Shown here: piece by piece, positions 1-11,759 of the stretch
How positions within the stretch are numbered: position 1 is the first letter of the stretch
How the letters are laid out: the number at the start of each line of letters is the position of its first letter
Source of the DNA: Diphasiastrum complanatum
Taxonomy: Eukaryota; Streptophyta; Lycopodiopsida; Lycopodiales; Lycopodiaceae
Reading direction: 5' to 3'
NCBI GenBank assembly: GCA_029204225.1
Contig: CM055110.1
Location: 44,122,949-44,186,948, forward strand
DNA length: 64,000 nt
Program-made: the position numbers and the translations under genes
The notes under the pieces: model-generated
Databases searched by the model: none
Told to the model about the DNA's origin: nothing
The model's input: the letters and a program-made list of their open reading frames with translations, nothing else

Positions 1-60
1 CCCCCCCCCCCCCCCCCCCCCTCGGGCTCCCCCCCCCAAAAAAAAATATGAATACCCTAA
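1..60. repeat. poly-C and poly-A low-complexity start
   Basis: A run of 21 C is followed by a second C run and a run of A. A similar C run is at 58114-58139. Such homopolymers may be real or may be long-read consensus errors. Confidence 0.8.
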
Positions 61-1248
61 ATTCTCTTGAACAAGAGAGTAAAATTCATATTTACTGCGC
101 GGCTATACCGCAATTGGATGTTCAGGCTCTTCTCCGACCACTGCACCTCCCCTTCTAGAATGCAGGATGCTACATTTACTCGCCTTCCTCACAAATTCCA
201 ACCACCATTCCACATTCGATAGGAGTTCTCAAGCAGCCAAGAAATAGGAAATGAATCAAACACCAATTAGATGCAATATTTATATAACCAAAAAAACTAC
301 TAGAAAGACACTTTACCACCACTTGTGGCAAACATGCTTCATTTCAGGATATTAGTGCAATCAACACCAATTCCTCTTGAAAAAACATCACTCCATTTTG
401 GGATGGTAATCCAAGTGCTTCATCCTTCCAATCCGATGTAGAGCTTGCCTCCAATCCCATTCCAAGACCGCAATCTTAGTTTGGCTCTAATGTACCTATG
501 TAAATTACCATAAGGGATAACCCCTAAGATGAGGATAGGAGAACACAATAAGAGAGATTATGGAGCCAACTGCCCAACAAAACTGAGATCAAACTAGGAT
601 CTAGCCCCCAAGCCATGCCACGTGAAAGCTAGAGAGAAGAGAGCAACTGGCAACCTAAACCCAATATGTCGATGGAGAGACCCCACCTCAATATATACAG
701 AGTAGATTCCTATGAATGAACCATGCAATCTCCATGCAGATCAACTATAAATAGCTTACATCTCTTCGTGCAGTCCTCCTACCTACATCTGTCACACGTA
801 CATACAGTACTCCATATGTCTCAATTAGAGTGTCTAGGTCCTCTCAAGGTAGTAGTCCACAAACCTGGCCTTGACATGGAATTAAGAATCTCATCGTGAC
901 CAACAATCTCGAATATCGGAGGGCCGGTCTACCATATTAGAAAACTATTCTAGGTTCTATGGCCATTAACACAAAGAGCATCAATAAAAGACCGACAAAG
1001 GAGCTCCTAAACCCATATCTATTTAGGAGCACTACCCACCAAAAAAAGTAGACAAGGACGAACAAGCCAACAAGCCTAATGCCTCACAACTACATTTTAC
1101 AATGCTGACATGAATAAAAACATGGGCCGAGTTGGCAAAAGTAAATAAAGCTATCAAAACTACAAAAGTAGTTATCCAATGAAATTGCTTTATCAACCCG
1201 AAATGTAGATTTGAAAGCATCCATTTCATTGTCTTGTCATAAAAAGTA
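61..1248. other. gene-free stretch
   Basis: AT-rich sequence with no convincing open frame, splice pattern or repeat on either strand. It may be the degraded far part of the copia remnant that begins at 1249. Confidence 0.5.
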
Positions 1249-2270
1249 CTAATTATCATAGATCTTAAAGATAAGCAACAAGTCACTCCATGTTCTACTA
1301 ATAATAGTATCCAAAAAGTATCTAGAGATAGTAGACTCTCCAATGCTCACCATCCTTGCAAGATGCACACTGGAATGGACAATTTGCATGCAAATTGATG
1401 ACTCAGCCATTGTCATTGAAGACTCCCTTGGAACTCTCATGCTTTGAGACTGATCCTCAAGATCTTCCTCATTTTGATGATCCTCCTCAATGTAAGCAAG
1501 ATCACACTTTGCCAAGATCTCCTCTTGAATGATCTCCTCCTTTGCCAAGCTCACACTCTCAAAAGCAACACTAGCTTCCAACTTAAACAATCTTCCATGT
1601 TTAAATCCCTTTGCAATGCAAACATCATTCTTAAAAATGGAACAAACACCCCCATGCTCAAAGTGGACATCCACACCACTTTCTAAGAGTAGACCAAACA
1701 CTAAGCATATTCTTGGTGATGGATGGTATATAAAGGACATTTTCTAAATCCATACTTATTGAGGATTCTAGATTCAAAGAGATGGTACCAACACCATCTA
1801 TCCTACAGTCTTCATCACTTGCTGTAATACAAAATTTTTAGCATCATTGAATGAGTGTTAAGGTTGAGAAGAAATCCTTTTCACAAGAAATGGGGGAGCT
1901 AGGCCCACTATCAGTCCACCAAGTGTCTCTTGAATTGCTATTTCCTATTGGTGAGGATGTAGATGCCATCAAGAATACATCTACTTCATCCTCCTCCTCC
2001 TCATGTGCAAGGTTTCCTTGTTTTTCTTCCTCCTATTGTGCTCTTAGCCTCTTGTAGCATTCGGATGCATAATGCCCCTTCTTTCCACAAAAGAGGCATT
2101 TTTGCTTTGACTTGTCCTTTGAACTTGATGAATCATCCTCTTCTTTGGCCTTCTTTGGATGCTTCTTCTTTCCATTGGTTTTCTTTTTGCCCTTTAATGA
2201 GAAAATTTACTCTCTCATCTCCTTCTTGCAATGATATCTCTAAATATGATTGGCTTGATGAGATATGAGC
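1249..2270 (-). pseudogene. Ty1/copia gag-protease-preintegrase remnant
   Basis: Read on the minus strand, a lysine-rich stretch leads to a retroviral-type zinc knuckle, CLFCGKKGHYASEC (about 2110-2060), which in Gag binds the element's RNA. An in-frame TAG follows shortly after. Next comes an acidic linker and a protease-like WWTDSGPSS around 1900, where the active-site DSG is kept but the usual following Ala is Pro. From about 1740 the frame matches the region just before the integrase (LLESGVDVHFEHGG). The distance between protease and this part is shorter than in intact elements, so an internal deletion is likely. The family is clear from motif order. The copy is dead. Confidence 0.72.
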
Positions 2271-2317
2271 CATCAAATATAAATTGGGCCAATTCGATAT
2301 ATAACTCTCTTTTGATT

Positions 2318-2568
2318 GGACCCAAGATTACATGCCAACACATAGGAAGTGACACTCACCCAATCACCACTTCACAAATGTAACTAGCCTAACTAGCTCG
2401 AGTTTACATCATATCCTACTTATGGCCAAATCAAAGTTTTACATGTGGATTTCTCTATTTTGCCTTCTAAGCCAAAAATTGGCCCTATCAACATCTTACA
2501 CATAGATGGTAGCAAAAAAGTTTATCTAACCCCTAGACTCAACATAGATGACTTTTTTATTTTTCACA
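2318..2568 (-). repeat. truncated LTR of the TGTGAAAA family
   Basis: This segment resembles part of the LTR at 51182-52000: both share TTGGACC..., AACTAGCT, CCAAAATTGGCCCTATCA and the edge ATTTTTCACA. It directly follows the RNase H remnant on the minus strand, where a 3' LTR belongs. Its far end is truncated and abuts the gag remnant. Confidence 0.6.
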
Positions 2569-2585
2569 CTCAAAATCATCTATTC

Positions 2586-2885
2586 TCATGTAAGCATAGA
2601 TCTTGGAATTAAACCAAGGTTGGATCTAATGAATGAACTCTTGATATAAGGCTTGATGAGTAGATCGGCAATACACGAAGATGATCCAATATGCTCCAAG
2701 TCAATCTCTCCTCCAATGAGCTTTTCCCTCACAAAAGGATGTGTAACTTCAATATGTTTGCTCCTTGCATGAAAGATAGGATTGTTGGCAAGGGCTTGGG
2801 CCGAGATATTGTCACATTTGATCAATGGTAGATCATTCTCCTTGATGTACTTTAGTTCTAATAATAGTCTCTTGATCCAAAGCAC
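2586..2885 (-). pseudogene. copia RNase H C-terminal fragment
   Basis: About 99 codons are open on the minus strand. They contain the conserved HARSKHIEVTHPFVREK block and the following ADLLIKP (usually ADIFTKP), which mark the C-terminal end of copia RNase H. The N-terminal RNase H, reverse transcriptase and integrase are absent. It sits immediately before an LTR fragment, as expected for the 3' end of an element. Confidence 0.8.
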
Positions 2886-3494
2886 TTCTTTTGTTGTTGT
2901 AGTAAGTGCTTTATACTAGGCCCTCACATGAGGGAGAAATAGTATCTTGCTTTTTGAAAAGCCAAGATATGAGATTTACTTCAAGAAATATGGTGTAGGC
3001 ACTTGTAGATTTTCAATCCACCTTGTCACTAGCAATCATAATTAGTTTAGTCCTAATCGATCCTATGTGACACTTTTACCTTGGGTTACCATATAGGATG
3101 AGCAAGAGTTAAGGGCTAAATGTAGGTCCCATCATCCATACTACTTTTGTAGGTACTTTGTAAGGCAAGACTAGGATATTCATTGCCTTGGTTCCAATAG
3201 GACAACAACTAGGGCTCTAGGTGGGACGTAGACTTGTAGGTCTCATTTAATGCCCAAGTACATTTCAAATTTGAAAATTGCTTATTAATTTTATTCAGCT
3301 CACTTTTGTGTCCCCCTTCACATTCAAACTAAGATTGCATCACTTTCATTAGCCTTTCACATACCAAATAATTTATTTTTTTCAGATGGATATCATGTCG
3401 TAACTTGATACCTACTTCTGAATTTGTCAAGGAAAGTAAATTTCTAATTTTTACATGAAATCGCTAATTTAGGCCATTTGACCACCTTCCAAGG

Positions 3495-4120
3495 CCATCT
3501 GAAAGTGATTTCTTTTCTTCTTCAAAATCACGGTAAGACATAGAAACCAAGCCTTCTCAAAGATGAAAATCATGCCAAAGAAAAATGTATTTCGGAGGGT
3601 AAATTTTCATTTTTTTTTTCCCCTCTCTCTCTCCCTGATTCTTTTTATAGTCTTTCTCTAGACGTTTTTTCACTCTTGCTCATTCTCTCTACCCCGCTTT
3701 GATTATTCGCTACATAACAAATAGTCTCTCTACTTCTATTATTACCCTCACTCTTTCTTGGTTATATGTTTATTGTTTACTATCTTAATGTAATTCTGTG
3801 TTTTCTATGATGGACTTAAGTTCAAGTAACACTATAAACTATCAACATTGCAATCTAGATTTAATATATACAATTATCAATTTTGAAAATAAGTGGAATA
3901 TCATGGAAATATATTTTTTATAGATAGAATATAGTTTTAAGCAACATTGTGAATTTTGGTCGAATAGCCTAAATTTTTAGCCTAATGTATTTGAAAGTGA
4001 TTTTGTTTCTTTCTATCTAAAATCACAATAAGGCGCAGAAATCAGGCCTTCTCAAAGATGAAAATGACGTCCCGAAAAAAACAACGAAAACGTATCCAAG
4101 AGGCCAAATTTTCATATTTT
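3495..4120. repeat. diverged direct repeat pair
   Basis: Two related segments, about 3500-3620 and 3996-4120, share GAAAGTGATTT, a block around AAATCAC..AAGRC, CAGAAA and CCTTCTCAAAGATGAAAAT in the same order about 500 bp apart. The intervening sequence is T-rich and has no gene. Confidence 0.55.
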
Positions 4121-4325
4121 TCACCCAAAGGCAATACTATGTGTTGATGTCGGTCAATGGAGTTTGAAAAAGCCATAGCAAAGGTTTTTTTTATTTGCAT
4201 GAGCCATAAGCAAAAGGAAAATCTTAGAAAGAAGTAAGCGCATGAATGAATAGATTGTGAAAAGCAAAATCGGAATTGGCGCCACTTCATCCGTCACTTT
4301 AGGGTATTTGTACTAATACAAGCAC

Positions 4326-4347
4326 CACACACACACACACACACACG
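4326..4347. repeat. (AC)n microsatellite
   Basis: About eleven AC dinucleotides in a row. Confidence 0.9.
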
Positions 4348-4630
4348 CCCACCATGACCAACATAGTATCAAATATATTTGAAGCTCATGTATTGTGTTT
4401 TGTTTTGTTTTGTTTTTCTTAACTATACTTATTATACTTTTTGTGAAGATATAACGGATCAATAAGTTTTCACTAATAATAGTTGATCTTTATCTAGTTA
4501 TAATCTTGTGATTGTGTTTTCATTTTGAAAGACATAGAAAACGTCTTCCATATTCAATGAATTAATGGTCTACCTTTCATTTATGCATCCAAAAGAGATG
4601 GTTTGTGAAATCTAAAATTGCGAATACTGA

Positions 4631-4722
4631 GAAACAAATATTCTAAGATATTGATCGTGAATATTGTGAATAGTGCGAAACAAATATTTTGAGATATTGA
4701 TCGTGAATATTGTGAAAACTGA
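4631..4722. repeat. 46-bp tandem duplication
   Basis: GAAACAAATATT...AAGATATTGATCGTGAATATTGTGAA occurs at 4631 and again at 4677, a period of 46 bp with few differences. Confidence 0.8.
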
Positions 4723-4890
4723 CATGAAAATTGATCGCAAATACTCTTGAATATTGAAATACTTTAAAGACTAATCGTCATTTTTGTGGACGCTCTTGAA
4801 TACAGATAATGAATGCTAAAATGTGATTATTCAGAAATAAAGATTGCAATTGTTAATCTTGATTACTTGTGCTAAAATTGTTTTGTAGAT

Positions 4891-5208
4891 TTGAATGAAG
4901 ACAATGATTTGGCAACCGACAACAAGAAACTTTTGAATTGCACAATCAGTAAGAACTTGAAAATGTCTTCTTCCTCAACAAAATCAATGCCAAGGAATAA
5001 GTTTCCAAAAAGGTGTGATGAAAGTAACAAACTGGGTTTGGCACAATCTAAAGCTTCTTACCAAACGATTGATGATAGTCAAGAATCAAGAAAAGCAACT
5101 TGTCCAATGCATTCATTTCAAGATCAAGCAATTCAAGTATATGACATGCATCCCAATAATTTTCCAATTTTTAAGATCTTTTCAAACAAAATCAGATTAT
5201 ATGTATAA
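4891..5208 (+). CDS. candidate exon, unknown protein
   Basis: An open frame of about 105 codons begins just after a plausible splice acceptor (TTGTTTTGTAG at about 4888). It is Ser/Lys/Asn-rich, with no membrane segment or domain I recognise. No matching donor or neighbouring exon could be fixed, so it may be chance coding potential in AT-rich DNA. Confidence 0.2.
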   Translation: MNEDNDLATDNKKLLNCTISKNLKMSSSSTKSMPRNKFPKRCDESNKLGLAQSKASYQTIDDSQESRKATCPMHSFQDQAIQVYDMHPNNFPIFKIFSNKIRLYV

Positions 5209-5459
5209 TCAATCATGGATTATGTTGTCTAATACAACAAAATTGAAATCACATTGACATAGAGTAAAAATATGACACTATAACATAAAAAGGCCTTCGT
5301 GATACAATAGCACATCATTCTTGTTTCAATTTTAATGAGCCACGTTACGTAGACTTGAAATTTGAGTATTTTCATTGGTCCATGTGTAAAAAATATTCTA
5401 GAAAAAATATACAAAAAATCAAAATAGAACTCCTCTAATGTAATGGATATTTATTCTTA

Positions 5460-5707
5460 ATAGTCACTTTGTTAAACTCCTTGTAATCCATGCACATCCA
5501 AAAACTTCCATCATTTTTCGCTTTTAGAAGAACAGGAGCACCCCATGGTGACTTACTAGATTGGATATGTCTCATCCTCATATAGTTTTCTATTTGATTT
5601 GAAATCTCTATTTCCTCTTTCTAAGAAAACGTATAAGGTTGTCTAGAGATAGGTTGACTTTTTGGAATTAACTTTATCATGTGGTCTACTAACCTAGATG
5701 ATGGTAA
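5460..5707 (-). pseudogene. Ty3/gypsy reverse transcriptase N-terminal remnant
   Basis: On the minus strand the frame shows the classic start of a gypsy reverse transcriptase: DHMIKL, then [11 protein letters not shown], then [19 protein letters not shown]. In this family the Asp-Tyr-Lys and Asn residues sit in fingers and palm subdomain motifs. One in-frame stop is present in the linker. The sequence continues the gag-protease remnant at 7756-8580, and the two halves are separated by the inserted LTR element 5713-7750. It breaks off near 5455. Confidence 0.82.
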
Positions 5708-5712
5708 ACTAA

Positions 5713-6102
5713 TTTAAATTCTGATAGGATCTAGTGCAGTATGCTGATCACATCAATCAATCACAAACACACCAATTGCATGACAGGATAGGTGTCCTAA
5801 AATTGGCCTAGCACCTGCCAAACTAGAATAAGGCCCAATATGGCCTAAATAATTGACAAACCCGAGACATGCCCTCGAGTATAGCATAACAAAACCAAAA
5901 TCCATTGTACAGGCAAATTTCCTACCAATGTGGCTACTCGACTAATCCAAGTAGCCGACTACGGAATCAGTGCTCGATCGATATATCCATAGCGGGTCAT
6001 GTCCCGAACACAACCATATACAGTAAACCAAATAAATTGTACAATAATTACATTATCACATTTAGAGCTTACCCTAATGAATCAAATCACAACTAATTTC
6101 TA
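5713..6102 (-). repeat. 3' LTR of the non-autonomous element
   Basis: It aligns to 7282-7750 except for a deletion after the first 50 bp. The ends are TTTAAATT and ATTTCTA, not canonical TG...CA. Confidence 0.85.
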
Positions 6103-6114
6103 ACTCTCCCTTAA
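6103..6114 (-). other. polypurine tract
   Basis: On the minus strand it reads TTAAGGGAGAGT, directly upstream of the 3' LTR, where plus-strand DNA synthesis would be primed. Confidence 0.75.
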
Positions 6115-7267
6115 GCTCAAATGTGATAAGAGGAAAGAAATACAAACTATAGCAACATCTGTAGCATCCAAAAGATGTTATGTGGCCCATAGCACTCTCC
6201 TTCTGTGACATCTTCATCGTTGATCCAATAGGAGACCAATGCTATAGCTTCTAGCCAATTTGCATGCTAATAGAAACACAAGGCACTTTCGGCCGCTAAC
6301 AGGCCAGTCACGAGCACGCGAGATCCACTACGAGTTGTCCTCTTTTCTTCACAGTAGCTTCCCCTTTGCTTTCTTCCATAGCTATGGCTGATCCGATTCT
6401 CAACTCTCTATTGCCCCTTGGCCACGGCTGTCCATGGCTAGTTACAGGCTGTTGTGCCCTACCATTGCGCCTCCATTGTGCTTTCACAGTTCTGAAAAAC
6501 ACTATGCATGGGGAGAGATTCACAATTTTGTTTTCTTGAAAGCCTACCTATTCAAAAGTTGTCTAATCTCCATTGATTCAAGCACTCGTTGCTCCAAATC
6601 AAACTGTGGCCTTCTGGCATCCATTTCAGAGCGCTAGAGTGCCCTGATTGTATGCATTTACAACTTCCAGTTGAGAGAGAACCATGGTTTTTGACTGAAA
6701 ACCCTAGCTGTTACGAGCTCCATAGCTTCAGAATTAATTGATTTTCATCTTTTTCATGGTTGACTCTATCCTTCTGAGATTAACTTGGCCTCTGTGAAAT
6801 CAAGCTAAGTAGCACTTTATAGTGCCCAATTCCATCCATCGTAGAGAAAGATATGTGATTTGTCGATTTTTTCGAAAACTAGACCACCATAGCTAGTTCT
6901 CTGAATTGCTTCTTTCTCTTCTCACTCTAAATGGATTTCAAAATCCTCTCGGCCCTGAGATACCACTACCCTACTCCACCTTTCTATCCACTCCACTCAA
7001 GTAATTGACGGATTACTGAAAAAGTTCTAGCCAATTTTCCTTTATAGCCACTTTTCGAAACAATTTTTTGAAATTATTCCAAGAATTCGATGATCGTTTT
7101 GATCTTCCTCGAAGCTCCGATCGAAGGAACTTTGTTGATTTCTGCCATCCGGACCACCTGCACCCCGTATGGTGTCCTTTTTCCAGAGATGCTTCTCATG
7201 TCATTTTTCTTGGTGAAAGTTATAGATGATGGCTCCACCGAATCGTGCATACGTGCAGCACCCTGCC

Positions 7268-7279
7268 GCTCTGATACTA
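7268..7279 (-). other. tRNA-iMet primer-binding site
   Basis: The minus strand reads TAGTATCAGAGC, one base from the usual plant site TGGTATCAGAGC, two bases inside the 5' LTR. Confidence 0.8.
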
Positions 7280-7281
7280 AG

Positions 7282-7750
7282 TTAAAATTTTGATAGGATC
7301 TAGTGTAGTATGTTGATTACATCAGTCAATCACCATAGCCACTCCTCACAAGCTCTCAAAGATGGCACAGCAAAAGTTTATAGATTATAAAGAAACCTAC
7401 ACATATAGAAAACACACCAACTGCATGAAAGGACAAGTGTCCTAAAATTGGCCTAGCACCTGCCAAACTAGAATAAGGCCCAATATGGCCTAAATAACTG
7501 ACAAACCCGAGAGATGCCATCGAGTATAGCATAACGAAACCAAAATCCACCATACAGGGCTAATTTCCTACCAATGTGGTATTACTCGGCTAATCCATGT
7601 AGCCAACTACGGGATCAGTTCCCAATCGATATATCCATAATGGGTCATGTCCCGAACACAACCATATACCGTAAACCAAATAAATTGTGCAATGATTACA
7701 TTATCACATTTAGAGCTTACAATAATGAATCAGATCAAAACTGATTTCTA
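7282..7750 (-). repeat. 5' LTR of the non-autonomous element
   Basis: The longer LTR copy, next to the primer-binding site. It keeps the 79 bp missing from the other LTR, which includes a TATAGATTATAAAG stretch. Confidence 0.85.
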
Positions 7751-7755
7751 ACTAA

Positions 7756-8580
7756 ACCATGAGATAATCTTGGTGGAAAAACATCTTCCAATTCACTTAT
7801 GATCTGATTTTTCATTGTTTGTTCATGATCTAAATTTACTAAGTTAATTAATATTGAAAATTCACAACTGTTTAGATTCACATCAGAGACATCCATAACA
7901 TAAATAGCAAATAGTGAAAAAAATTTATACTGTGAATAATCAAATGCCTCCATTATACAAATTTCATCCAATGGATGTACAATATTGCTGCCAATTAAAG
8001 TAGTTGTCTTATCACCCTCCTTGAAAGTGAGACCATGCTTTTAAAATCAATAGCCAAAGAAGGCAATCTACTAAATAACAATGCATAACCAGAAGTTAAA
8101 TCCCTATGGGCTAGGTATAGAACATAAAAATTAACTAATTCTCTAAAATCTTGAATCTGCACTAGTAGATTTGGCACTTTCATATTCCAAGTCTCCAACT
8201 CTACTCCTGAAGCTAGATAAACTCTGTATCTATGATTACTGGCTTCAGTTGTCAGGCTGAGTTTCTACACAAGATGATCTCGAATTAATAAAGTTATGAG
8301 TAGAACTATTGTTCAATAAAATACTAACTTCCTGATTTGTAACTATGCCTATTAACCGAAAATAGTTCATTAGGCAAGAAAAAAGTAGTACTAAAAGAAC
8401 ATTTACACTGACAATCAAATAGGTTAATTTACAAACTTGTATCTTTACTACTAGATCTATGTCGTAGGCTTCTTCCTTTCCGGACAGAATTTCATCATAT
8501 GCCCAGGCTTGCTGCAAATGAAACACAGATTCGCCTTTTTGGCCTTGATCCGGGACATAGACTTTTTCATCTTCTTCTTC
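7756..8580 (-). pseudogene. Ty3/gypsy gag-protease remnant
   Basis: On the minus strand a Gag zinc knuckle CFICSKPGHMMKFC (about 8530-8475) is followed after a frame change by the protease segment EVSILLNNSSTHNFI. The family has DSGSTHNFI here, so the catalytic Asp and Gly are changed. The frame then gives the protease C-terminal block (VNFYVLYLAHRDL...SLAIDFKSM) and the linker before reverse transcriptase (ELEDVFPP). It stops where the non-autonomous element is inserted and continues at 5460-5707. Several frame breaks make it non-functional. Confidence 0.8.
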
Positions 8581-8852
8581 TTCAACGGTTCCAATGCCAT
8601 TTGATCCAATTCGTCAAAATACTTTGAAGCTTGGTCTAGACCTCGTTTCTTTTCTACTAAGAATTAGGAGGCAAAATATATTGAAATTTCAATTTTAATT
8701 TTTTCATAAAGTTCACCTAGTTTTTCCTTTCAATCCAGGTCACTAATTTGATCCCTTCAATTTAGAAAGTTTTTAATGAAGTGAGGGATTAGATAGCCTT
8801 GAAGGCCCCTTATTACCTCACATTGGCCCTTTCTATTTTGATGTTTTTTTTT

Positions 8853-8970
8853 GGGGGGAAGGGTGCGCTCCGAGGCCCTTCCGCCCGGGAATGTGGTGCA
8901 CCCGAGGGTGGAGGCCTGAGGGTGCAGCACCTTCCGCGGGTGGAAGGCGGGAGGGAGCCGGCCCTTCCTC
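8853..8970. repeat. GC-rich foldback element, copy A
   Basis: A very GC-rich island in AT-rich DNA, starting GGGGGGAAGG and ending GCCCTTCCTC, so its ends are inverted. Inside, CCTTCCGCCC (8878-8887) pairs with GGGTGGAAGG (8938-8947) with one mismatch. It resembles 52661-52763. A small hairpin, ACGCACCTT/AAGGTGCGT, follows at 9033-9058. Confidence 0.55.
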
Positions 8971-9110
8971 TACATGAATTTAGTTTTTACATTTCTTTTA
9001 TTTTTATTTTCTTTTTAATGTAAATTTTTCTTACACGCACCTTCCGGGCATAAGGTGCGTTAAAAAAAGAGAAATTTTTTTATGTGCACCTTCCGGCATC
9101 CAGAAAGTGC

Positions 9111-9969
9111 CTATAAAAAAATTTTGTCCCACAGATTAGGTTTTGTGAGGCTGCTCCATTTTCTTTGTAAAAATGTTAAACTGATTTTACGAAAATTGGA
9201 ACTCAAAGAAAAAGCACTAATTGCTAGGCCATCTACAAAATTTCGAAAGGTCAAGAAAATAGAATTTTCATGCCCTATCTTGAAGGTCTCCTCTCTCACC
9301 TCTGAGCAGCTTGAGGTAACTTGAGCAGCCTCTTTGTCCAACAAATTGAAAAATGGATTGGGTTAGGCTCAAAAGGGAATCTTGTAAGAATCTAGGAGAA
9401 ACCCTAAAATCATTGTATGGTACTCAATTTGTACCCTGTTGTAGTGCCCTAAGGGCACCTTTCCATGTGACCCGTTCACTGATGGAATATCACAAAAATC
9501 AGAAGAACGGGCCGATCCTCTTGTGAATGGGTTTGTAAAAAAACCAAATTTTAGCTGCTGGATAGTGACATACATCAGAAAAAAGGATCGATCTGTGGGT
9601 GAATGGGTTTACAGAATGGGTTTGTAAAAAAGCTAAAATTTAGTTGTTTACCTTGTAAATGTGTGACACACTTCTAGGGTGAGCCAACGCTAAGAATGCA
9701 CAGGTCTGTGGGCACTTTAAATCTCAAAATTAACCCCTATAAATGCACTGGAGCTGTGGGCTTCTGCAATGTCGGCCAAATGCCTAGCAGTACGGCCTCT
9801 GAAATCACATTTCTTATAGCAAGCCTGTGGGTACTCAACACCATACATATTAGTGATCACAAGCATTTTCAACGCATTCTCTACTACCTGCAAATATAAA
9901 CAACTGATCTCTTCTTTTCTAAGATCAGAAAGAAATCTCACTCACAATTACTTTCTTCTTAAGAATGAA
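9111..9969. other. gene-free stretch
   Basis: No gene was seen. A short duplication of GAATGGGTTTGTAAAAAA occurs near 9525 and 9614. Confidence 0.5.
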
Positions 9970-9982
9970 GGCTCTAACACCA
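9970..9982 (-). other. degraded tRNA primer-binding site
   Basis: On the minus strand it reads TGGTGTTAGAGCC, two transitions from TGGTATCAGAGCC. This suggests an LTR ends just to its right. Confidence 0.4.
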
Positions 9983-11554
9983 GATTGGAAAAAAAGAGAC
10001 TGCTTCACATAGAATCTTATTATCTATTGCAAGCAATCATCACAATAATCCTTCAAAATGACTTAGGTTCTTAGATCATGAGAGAACAAAAGATGACCAT
10101 CTCCAATCTTTTCATAATGAAAATGAGGAAGATACAAAATTAGCTGCATCCTTTGGGTACGTCCTTTCGGTACAACGGCTATGTTTTAGGCCTGTCAACA
10201 ATTATTGAAACTGCAAATACTAAAGACTCATTAAACAATGCTCATATGCAACAATTATCCGTGTTATATATCAGTATGTAGATCTCATCAAGGGCTATTA
10301 AATGAGCACTATACTTTATCATATAAAAAAATTTATACCTCTTGCATTTCAGTGCTATTTTGCTGGTGCTATCCAACATATATGAACTAGCCATTTCGCA
10401 AGAGATAGTGTGACTGCTATTGGAGCAAAACTCGGCCCAAGACATGTTAAAACTTCTTTACCTTACTGCTTATCAAAGGAAATTAAAACTTCTTTACCTG
10501 CATCAAGTACTTGGAGTAAATCTTGGAACATCTTGTCATCACCTTCTGTTTTTCTTCCACTCCAATATTGTTGCAACAACAAAATTGTTTCCAAAAGATT
10601 GACTAACATACATACAAGTTGGACAACCCCTTTCTAGTGATTCTTAAAATTAGATTCCATGTCTAAAATATTACTGTGTATGCATTCCGCTCTCAACCGA
10701 TTCTTGTACAAATGTATAAAAGCTAACCCAAAATAAGTTTGTGCGGAGTCCTATTCAATCAAAATCTTGGAAGAAGCTCCCTCCGCTCCCCTGGGTCGTG
10801 TAACAGCCACAATGGGTTTTAATTCACAACCTCATAGGGCAGTATTCCCACACCAAGCTTGGTAGACACCCTTTGGTGTTGTTTCCAACATTTGTAGCCT
10901 GCAATGCTCCAATCTTTCAACATGTAACCAGGACCTTCATTCTTTCTTTATTGATTAACAAGCCTACGAGGTGTTTGCTGCCAATGCGACATTCTAACCC
11001 TCAATATGAAAAAACTTCAAACTCTGTTAAAAAAAAGGATCAAAGACTTGTTCTGTTAGCTCTAATGTGTGCAAATGTCTACGTACACTATTTTCAATCT
11101 CTTTAAGCATTAATGCAACTTCCAGTGGATCTAATATTCTGCAAACCATGCTACCACTGATCTGACAATGTTGCAACTACAGCCATCATTGAGCATTCAT
11201 GGGCCTCTTGCTGCCCACGCTAGAGCTCCAATTCAAGGAATCTCAAGTCACAGTTGAGGCTTCACAAAATGTACAGCCCAATCCTGCATTCATGTCAAGA
11301 ATTAGATATGCAACATCAAGCATTCACCATAAGCAATCACCACAAGAAGGCGAAAGAAGAACACGCACTGTCACTCTATCACACTAACTCATACAGAATG
11401 TGAAATGTACAAATAAACCCTGAACCCTGACAGAGAGAGAAAACCTATGAGTAGACTAATAGACTAGCCTACGGCTATTGACAACTGGTCACAGCTGTCA
11501 ACATTAATGTGCATCATAAACAGTAACAATGAAGTTTATCATTGATTTCTAACA
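9983..11554 (-). repeat. possible long copia LTR
   Basis: Bounded on the right by a polypurine tract and TGTTAGAAATCAATG (LTR start on the minus strand), and on the left by a degraded primer-binding site. The 1.57-kb length fits long-LTR copia lineages. No second copy is in the window, so the left edge is inferred. Confidence 0.35.
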
Positions 11555-11743
11555 CTCTCCCTCAATGATAAAATTACATTTTTCTATCCCTAATAGAGTA
11601 CGAAACCTCTCAAATTTACATCTACCTAATGATTTGGTAAAAATATCTGCCATTTGATCTTCAGATTTACAAACATGTGTGGGTCCATAACCCATTAGGA
11701 TAAGAGTAACAACTAGCCTATGCATTGATCTAGCTACAATCAA
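11549..11743 (-). pseudogene. copia RNase H C-terminal tail
   Basis: The minus strand encodes VCKSEDQMADIFTKSLGR, the conserved ADIFTK end of copia RNase H. GAGGGAGAGTGTTAGAAAT follows, that is, polypurine tract then LTR start. Upstream coding sequence is missing. Confidence 0.8.
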
Positions 11744-11759
11744 GAGTTATTTATGAGCA

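Larger units (their letters stand above)
5713..7750 (-). mobile_element. non-autonomous LTR retrotransposon (TRIM/LARD-like)
   Basis: A complete 2038-bp LTR element on the minus strand. The 5' LTR is 7282-7750 (469 bp). The 3' LTR is 5713-6102 (390 bp), with about 79 bp missing near 5763. A primer-binding site complementary to the initiator-Met tRNA, with one mismatch to the usual plant site, is at 7268-7279. A polypurine tract is at 6103-6114. Perfect 5-bp target duplications ACTAA flank it at 5708-5712 and 7751-7755. The internal 1.18 kb has no gag or pol, so it would need proteins from another element. It interrupts a gypsy pol sequence that resumes on both sides. Confidence 0.88.
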
